9,866 nucleotides of DNA. It comes from Gemmatimonadota bacterium. GTDB lineage: Bacteria; Gemmatimonadota; Gemmatimonadetes; Gemmatimonadales; Gemmatimonadaceae. The translations under genes were made by a program, and so were the position numbers. The notes under the pieces were generated by a model. It saw only the letters and a list, made by a program, of their open reading frames with translations. It was not told the DNA's origin and made no database searches. Shown here in pieces: positions 7,002 through 9,866 of this stretch (position 1 is its first letter; each line of letters opens with the position of its first letter). Location of the stretch: positions 1-9,866 of the forward strand of contig QHUV01000037.1 in the NCBI GenBank assembly GCA_003222065.1, written 5' to 3'.

Positions 7002-7931
7002 ATGCCACGATCCACGATCCGCATTGGCATTGACCTCGGCGGGACGAAAATTGAAGCGGCGGCGCTCGCCGCCAACGGCAAGGAGATCGTTAGGCAGCGC
7101 GTGCCGACGCCGGCCGGATACGAGAGCACCCTCGACGCGATGACGAAGCTCATCGCCGACGTCGAAAAGCAGGCGGGACGCACCGGCACCGTCGGCATCG
7201 GCATTCCTGGCACGATTGTCCCCGAGACGGGGCTCGTGAAGAACGCCAACTCCATCTGGCTGAACGGCCAGCCCCTAGGCCGGGACCTCGAGCAACGCCT
7301 CGGCCGGCCGATACGGCTGATGAATGACGCGGATTGCTTCGCGCTCTCCGAGGCGACGGACGGCGCGGCCGCGGGCGGGCGCGTCGTGTTCGGGGTCATC
7401 ATCGGCACCGGCGTCGGTGGAGGTATCGTCGTTGACGGCCAATGCCTCCCGGGCGCGAATCTCATCGCGGGGGAGTGGGGACACAATCCGCTTCCATGGA
7501 TGGCCGCGGACGAATATCCCGGTCCGAACTGTTACTGCGGCCGGATGGGCTGCATCGAAATGTGGGTGTCGGGCCCCGGCTTCGAACGCGATCATGCCCG
7601 ACGCGCCGGTGCGAGTCTCTCCGCAGCGGAGATCGTTCGGGCTGCAACTGCCGCAGAGCCCATCGCCTCTATGTCGCTGAGTCTCTACTGCGACCGTCTT
7701 GGCCGCTCGCTCGCCGGGCTCGTGAACGTACTCGACCCCGATGTGATCGTGCTCGGCGGAGGTATGTCGAACGTTCCTGACTTGCCCAAGCGCGTCGGGG
7801 AAATCATTCCACGCTACATCCTGGCCGCCGGCGCGTCGGCCAAGCTGTCCACTCGAATCGTTTGCGCAAAACACGGCGACTCTAGTGGGGTTCGTGGCGC
7901 GGCTCGGCTTTGGGAGCGGCGACCATCGTAG
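7002..7931 (+). CDS. mak: ROK-family manno(fructo)kinase, Mak-like
   Basis: ROK-family sugar kinase of 309 residues when begun at ATG 7002, which puts GIDLGGTK at residues 9-16 as in E. coli Mak. In-frame ATGs upstream (e.g. 6972) add non-conserved residues. None of the starts has a strong Shine-Dalgarno. It phosphorylates fructose or mannose at C6 with ATP in the cytoplasm and so feeds glycolysis. Motifs are GIGIPGTI (66-73), KNANSIWLNGQP (80-91), catalytic-Asp region NDADC (108-112, probable base D109), ATP-site GTGVGGGIVVDG (135-146), GEWGHNPLPW (157-166), the zinc set H161, C177, C179, C184 in CYCGRMGCIE, DPDVIVLGGGMSN (246-258) and KHGDSSGVRGAARLW (290-304). The KNAN, GEWGHNPLPW, LDPDVIVLGGGMSNV and KHGDSSGVRGAA blocks match my memory of E. 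coli Mak almost exactly, which favours this subfamily over glucokinase or NagK. It is divergent from SusC and upstream of glgA on the same strand. Confidence 0.93.
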   Translation: MPRSTIRIGIDLGGTKIEAAALAANGKEIVRQRVPTPAGYESTLDAMTKLIADVEKQAGRTGTVGIGIPGTIVPETGLVKNANSIWLNGQPLGRDLEQRLGRPIRLMNDADCFALSEATDGAAAGGRVVFGVIIGTGVGGGIVVDGQCLPGANLIAGEWGHNPLPWMAADEYPGPNCYCGRMGCIEMWVSGPGFERDHARRAGASLSAAEIVRAATAAEPIASMSLSLYCDRLGRSLAGLVNVLDPDVIVLGGGMSNVPDLPKRVGEIIPRYILAAGASAKLSTRIVCAKHGDSSGVRGAARLWERRPS

Positions 7932-7971
7932 CTCGATAGCGGCTTCGATCACGCATCGTCATTTCTGGCAC

Positions 7972-8009
7972 CTCATTCCAAATTTGGAATATTCCAAATT
8001 TGGAATGAG
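7972..8009. promoter_or_regulatory. 38-bp perfect AT-rich palindrome: two abutting 16-bp palindromes, probable operator
   Basis: The 19 bases at 7972-7990 are the exact reverse complement of 7991-8009. Inside lie two directly abutting copies of ATTCCAAATTTGGAAT (7975-7990 and 7991-8006), each itself a perfect palindrome, flanked by CTC and GAG. The element is strikingly AT-rich in GC-rich DNA. It lies 40 bp after the mak stop and 87 bp before the chosen glgA start. A pair of binding sites for a dimeric regulator controlling glgA fits best. A hairpin acting as a terminator after mak is the alternative, but no T-tract follows. Confidence 0.6.
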
Positions 8010-8096
8010 AGGCTCCTGAGCGGACCCCAAGACGCGGGTCAGGCCGCTCCTCCTTCCGTGTGGCGTCTGGCGCGTGGAATGCTTAGCGTGGGTGCA

Positions 8097-9668
8097 ATGA
8101 ACTCGCCCCAGGTCGCGCAAGAGAGCACGCTCGTCAGCGAAGTCGGCTCCGTCAAAGCGCCAACGGTAACGCCGCCGGTGCCGGCGCTCACGCTACCCGA
8201 TGGCCGGCGCGTCCGGGTCATTCACATCGTCGCCGAACTGGCGCCGTTCGCTCGGAGCGGCGGCCTCGGCGAGGCCGTCGCCAGCTTGGCGCGGTTCCAG
8301 GCGGCGTCGGGAATTCCCGCGGCGATCATGATGCCGCTGTACTCCGCGGTGCGCGACACAGCTCCGGAGATCGAGCCCGTCGGCCCCGCGTTCCGGGTGC
8401 AAATCGGCAGCCGGATCGAGCCGGCGAGGCTGTGGCGCCTCTCGAAGCGTCCCGACGATCCGCGCGTCGGAACCGAAGTCTATTTCATCGAGAGCGCCGA
8501 GTACTTTGATCGGCCCTATCTCTACGGGCCACCCGGCTCTGATTATCCCGACAACGCACGTCGTTATGCATGCTTCTGCATGGCGGCACTGGCGGCCATT
8601 CCGCGCATCGCCGGCTCCGATCCCGTGATTCTGCACGCGCACGATTGGCACACGGCACTCGCGCCGGTTTATCTCCGGACGCTGTTCGCCGGGGACGTAC
8701 GCTACGGCTGGGTGAGCGTCGTCCTTACCGTGCATAACGCCGGATATCAAGGTCACTTCCCGCCTGAGATGATGCCCGACCTCGGCCTGCCGTGGGCGCT
8801 CTACAATTGGCGGCAGCTCGAATGGCACGGTCGTGTAAACTTACTAAAGGGCGGTCTCGTCTTCGCGGACGCGGTGACAACGGTGAGCCCGACGCACGCC
8901 CATGAGCTCCGCACCGCTGCCGGCGGCTTCGGCCTCGACGGCGTCTTCAGCGGGCTGCGCGATCGGTTCGTCGGTATCACCAATGGCATCGATCAGCGGC
9001 GCTGGAATCCATCGACCGACCCGGGGATACCAACGCACTACTCGGCCGACTCACTCGAGGGGAAAGAGGCGTGTAGAGAGGCACTCCAGCAGGAAATTGG
9101 GTTGCGACGGATACCCGGCGTTCCGATCTTCGCGATGACGGCGCGTCTCGTCTCCCAGAAAGGACTCGATCTGATCCTGGGCGATCCAGGCTATTTCGCG
9201 CTCGACGCGCAATTCCTCTTTCTCGGCGCGGGTGAGCCGCGCTACGAGGCGGCGCTGACGGCGATTGCGGCGCGCGCGCCGAGCCGAATCTCGGTCCAGC
9301 TGCGCTTCACCGAGGAGCTCGAGCACAAGCTGCTCGCCGGCGCCGACATGTGTCTGATGCCCTCACAGTACGAGCCGTGCGGGCTCACGCAGATGCGCGC
9401 TCAGCGTTACGGGACGCTACCCATCGCCCGCCGCGTCGGTGGACTCGCCGACACCATCGAGGACAACGTCACCGGCTTCCTGTTCGACGACTACGTCGCC
9501 GCCGATTTCATGCGCGCCGCGGTGCGCGCCGTCGATCAATACCGGGAACAAGACGGCTGGCGCAACATGATGCGTCAAGCCATGGCGCGCGACTTCGGCT
9601 GGGAGCAGTCCGCCGCGAAGTATCTGAACCTATACAAGCGAGTCGTGCAAGGAACGCTGGCACGCTGA
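8097..9668 (+). CDS. glgA: Glycogen synthase, glycosyltransferase family 5
   Basis: Transfers glucose from ADP-glucose to the non-reducing end of a growing alpha-1,4-glucan in the cytoplasm. This is the elongation step of glycogen synthesis. From ATG 8097 the protein has 523 residues. An in-frame GTG (8058) and ATG (8079) would add 13 or 7 residues, and no start has a clear ribosome site. The N-terminal GT5 domain begins at VRVIHIVAELAPFA, after about 38 extra Pro/Thr/Val-rich residues not usual in the family (E. coli GlgA is about 477). Motifs are RSGGL 53-57 (usually KTGGL), HAHDWH 180-185, TVHNAGYQG 211-219, DAVTTVSP 258-265, TNGID 295-299 with RRWNP, RLVSQKG 350-356, EPCGLTQ 426-432 (Glu426 is the conserved acidic residue) and YGTLPIARRVGGLADT 438-453. 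The Arg in place of the motif's Lys is the only visible departure from the usual active-site residues. The palindrome at 7972-8009 may control it. Confidence 0.94.
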   Translation: MNSPQVAQESTLVSEVGSVKAPTVTPPVPALTLPDGRRVRVIHIVAELAPFARSGGLGEAVASLARFQAASGIPAAIMMPLYSAVRDTAPEIEPVGPAFRVQIGSRIEPARLWRLSKRPDDPRVGTEVYFIESAEYFDRPYLYGPPGSDYPDNARRYACFCMAALAAIPRIAGSDPVILHAHDWHTALAPVYLRTLFAGDVRYGWVSVVLTVHNAGYQGHFPPEMMPDLGLPWALYNWRQLEWHGRVNLLKGGLVFADAVTTVSPTHAHELRTAAGGFGLDGVFSGLRDRFVGITNGIDQRRWNPSTDPGIPTHYSADSLEGKEACREALQQEIGLRRIPGVPIFAMTARLVSQKGLDLILGDPGYFALDAQFLFLGAGEPRYEAALTAIAARAPSRISVQLRFTEELEHKLLAGADMCLMPSQYEPCGLTQMRAQRYGTLPIARRVGGLADTIEDNVTGFLFDDYVAADFMRAAVRAVDQYREQDGWRNMMRQAMARDFGWEQSAAKYLNLYKRVVQGTLAR

Positions 9669-9702
9669 CACCGCTAACGTCCAGCCAGAGTCAACGTCCA
9701 AT

Positions 9703-9731
9703 GGAACGCGCGGCGCCGACGACGGTATAAG
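9703..9731 (+). promoter_or_regulatory. Possible promoter before the frame opening at 9756
   Basis: TATAAG (9726-9731) matches 5 of 6 bases of the -10 consensus. The expected -35 position is poor for sigma70, but GGAAC (9703-9707) resembles the -35 of ECF-type promoters. The distance to the ATG at 9756 is short but workable. Weak support only. Confidence 0.27.
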
Positions 9732-9755
9732 CGGCGACCTTGTCCTGGACGAACA

Positions 9756-9866
9756 ATGTCTAAGGCCCACGAGCTGTTGAGGTACATCGCCTACCTGTCT
9801 GCTCGGGAGGGCGCACGAGATCGCGAGTCGCTGCGCTGGCGATTGGTTCGTTATGGCGTCGCTGTC
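9756..9866 (+). CDS. Start of an unidentified protein, cut by window edge
   Basis: An ATG at 9756 opens a frame of 37 codons that reaches the right edge without a stop. It reads MSKAHELLRYIAYLSAREGA and continues DRESLRWRLVRYGVAV. The basic stretch RWRLVRYG followed by hydrophobic residues could be the approach to a first transmembrane segment, as in membrane sensor proteins, but too little is present to assign a family. A TATAAG box lies 24 bp upstream. The Shine-Dalgarno is weak (GGAC at 9747-9750). It may be a chance frame. Confidence 0.4.
   Translation, partial: MSKAHELLRYIAYLSAREGARDRESLRWRLVRYGVAV

Noticed and set aside
6847..7008. 54-residue N-terminal extension of SusC
   Set aside because: The sequence is Arg-rich, and would place a signal peptide internally. 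It would also overlap the promoter and the mak start. The ATG at 6846 has a good ribosome site.
7972..8009. Palindrome read as an ordinary intrinsic terminator for mak
   Set aside because: The stem is AT-rich and no T-tract follows. The nested 16-bp repeats fit protein-binding sites better, though termination is not excluded.
9676..9700. Direct repeat AACGTCCA (9676-9683 and 9693-9700) after glgA
   Set aside because: Only eight bases and two copies, so it is within chance for this composition and has no link to a promoter or gene.

Overview
The window reads as chromosomal DNA of a high-GC, Gram-negative bacterium, most likely a member of the Gemmatimonadota. This assignment is inference. It rests on the GC-rich coding style, a SusC/SusD outer-membrane pair (a Bacteroidota-type system that is also common in Gemmatimonadota), a large secreted S9 peptidase with the GCSGGG serine motif, and a dispersed hairpin repeat of the 'CHPEGAERPKDL' type. 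No tRNA, rRNA, CRISPR array, transposase or phage gene was seen.

Layout, left to right. Bases 1-1804 (minus strand) hold the first 601 codons of an exported S9-family prolyl-oligopeptidase-like peptidase, which runs off the left edge. A 173-bp divergent spacer with two small hairpins separates it from a small secreted protein with two DUF3761-like repeats (1978-2358, plus). A strong dispersed inverted repeat (2369-2447) lies between that gene and the convergent SusC-SusD operon (minus strand: SusD-like lipoprotein 2453-3886, SusC-like TonB-dependent transporter 3889-6846). The two genes are 2 bp apart and therefore probably translationally coupled. Upstream of SusC is a good sigma70-like promoter (TTGACG-17-TATATG). 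Divergent from SusC is a ROK sugar kinase closely resembling E. coli manno(fructo)kinase Mak (7002-7931, plus). Next comes a 165-bp spacer holding a perfect 38-bp AT-rich palindrome made of two abutting copies of a 16-bp palindrome, and then a GT5 glycogen synthase, glgA (8097-9668, plus). A new reading frame opens at 9756 and runs off the right edge.

Functional reading. SusC/SusD would bind and import an oligomer (glycan or peptide) across the outer membrane with TonB energy. The S9 peptidase would trim peptides in the periplasm. Mak would phosphorylate fructose or mannose, and GlgA would store ADP-glucose as glycogen. The kinase and synthase suggest sugar handling, while the peptidase leaves a peptide substrate for SusCD possible. 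The neighbourhood alone does not settle the substrate. Most of the window is ordinary metabolism. The points most worth a second look are the double palindrome before glgA, the hairpin that covers the Shine-Dalgarno of the DUF3761-like gene, an over-represented 9-mer (CGTTAGGCG), and an arginine in place of the usual lysine in GlgA's KxGGL motif.
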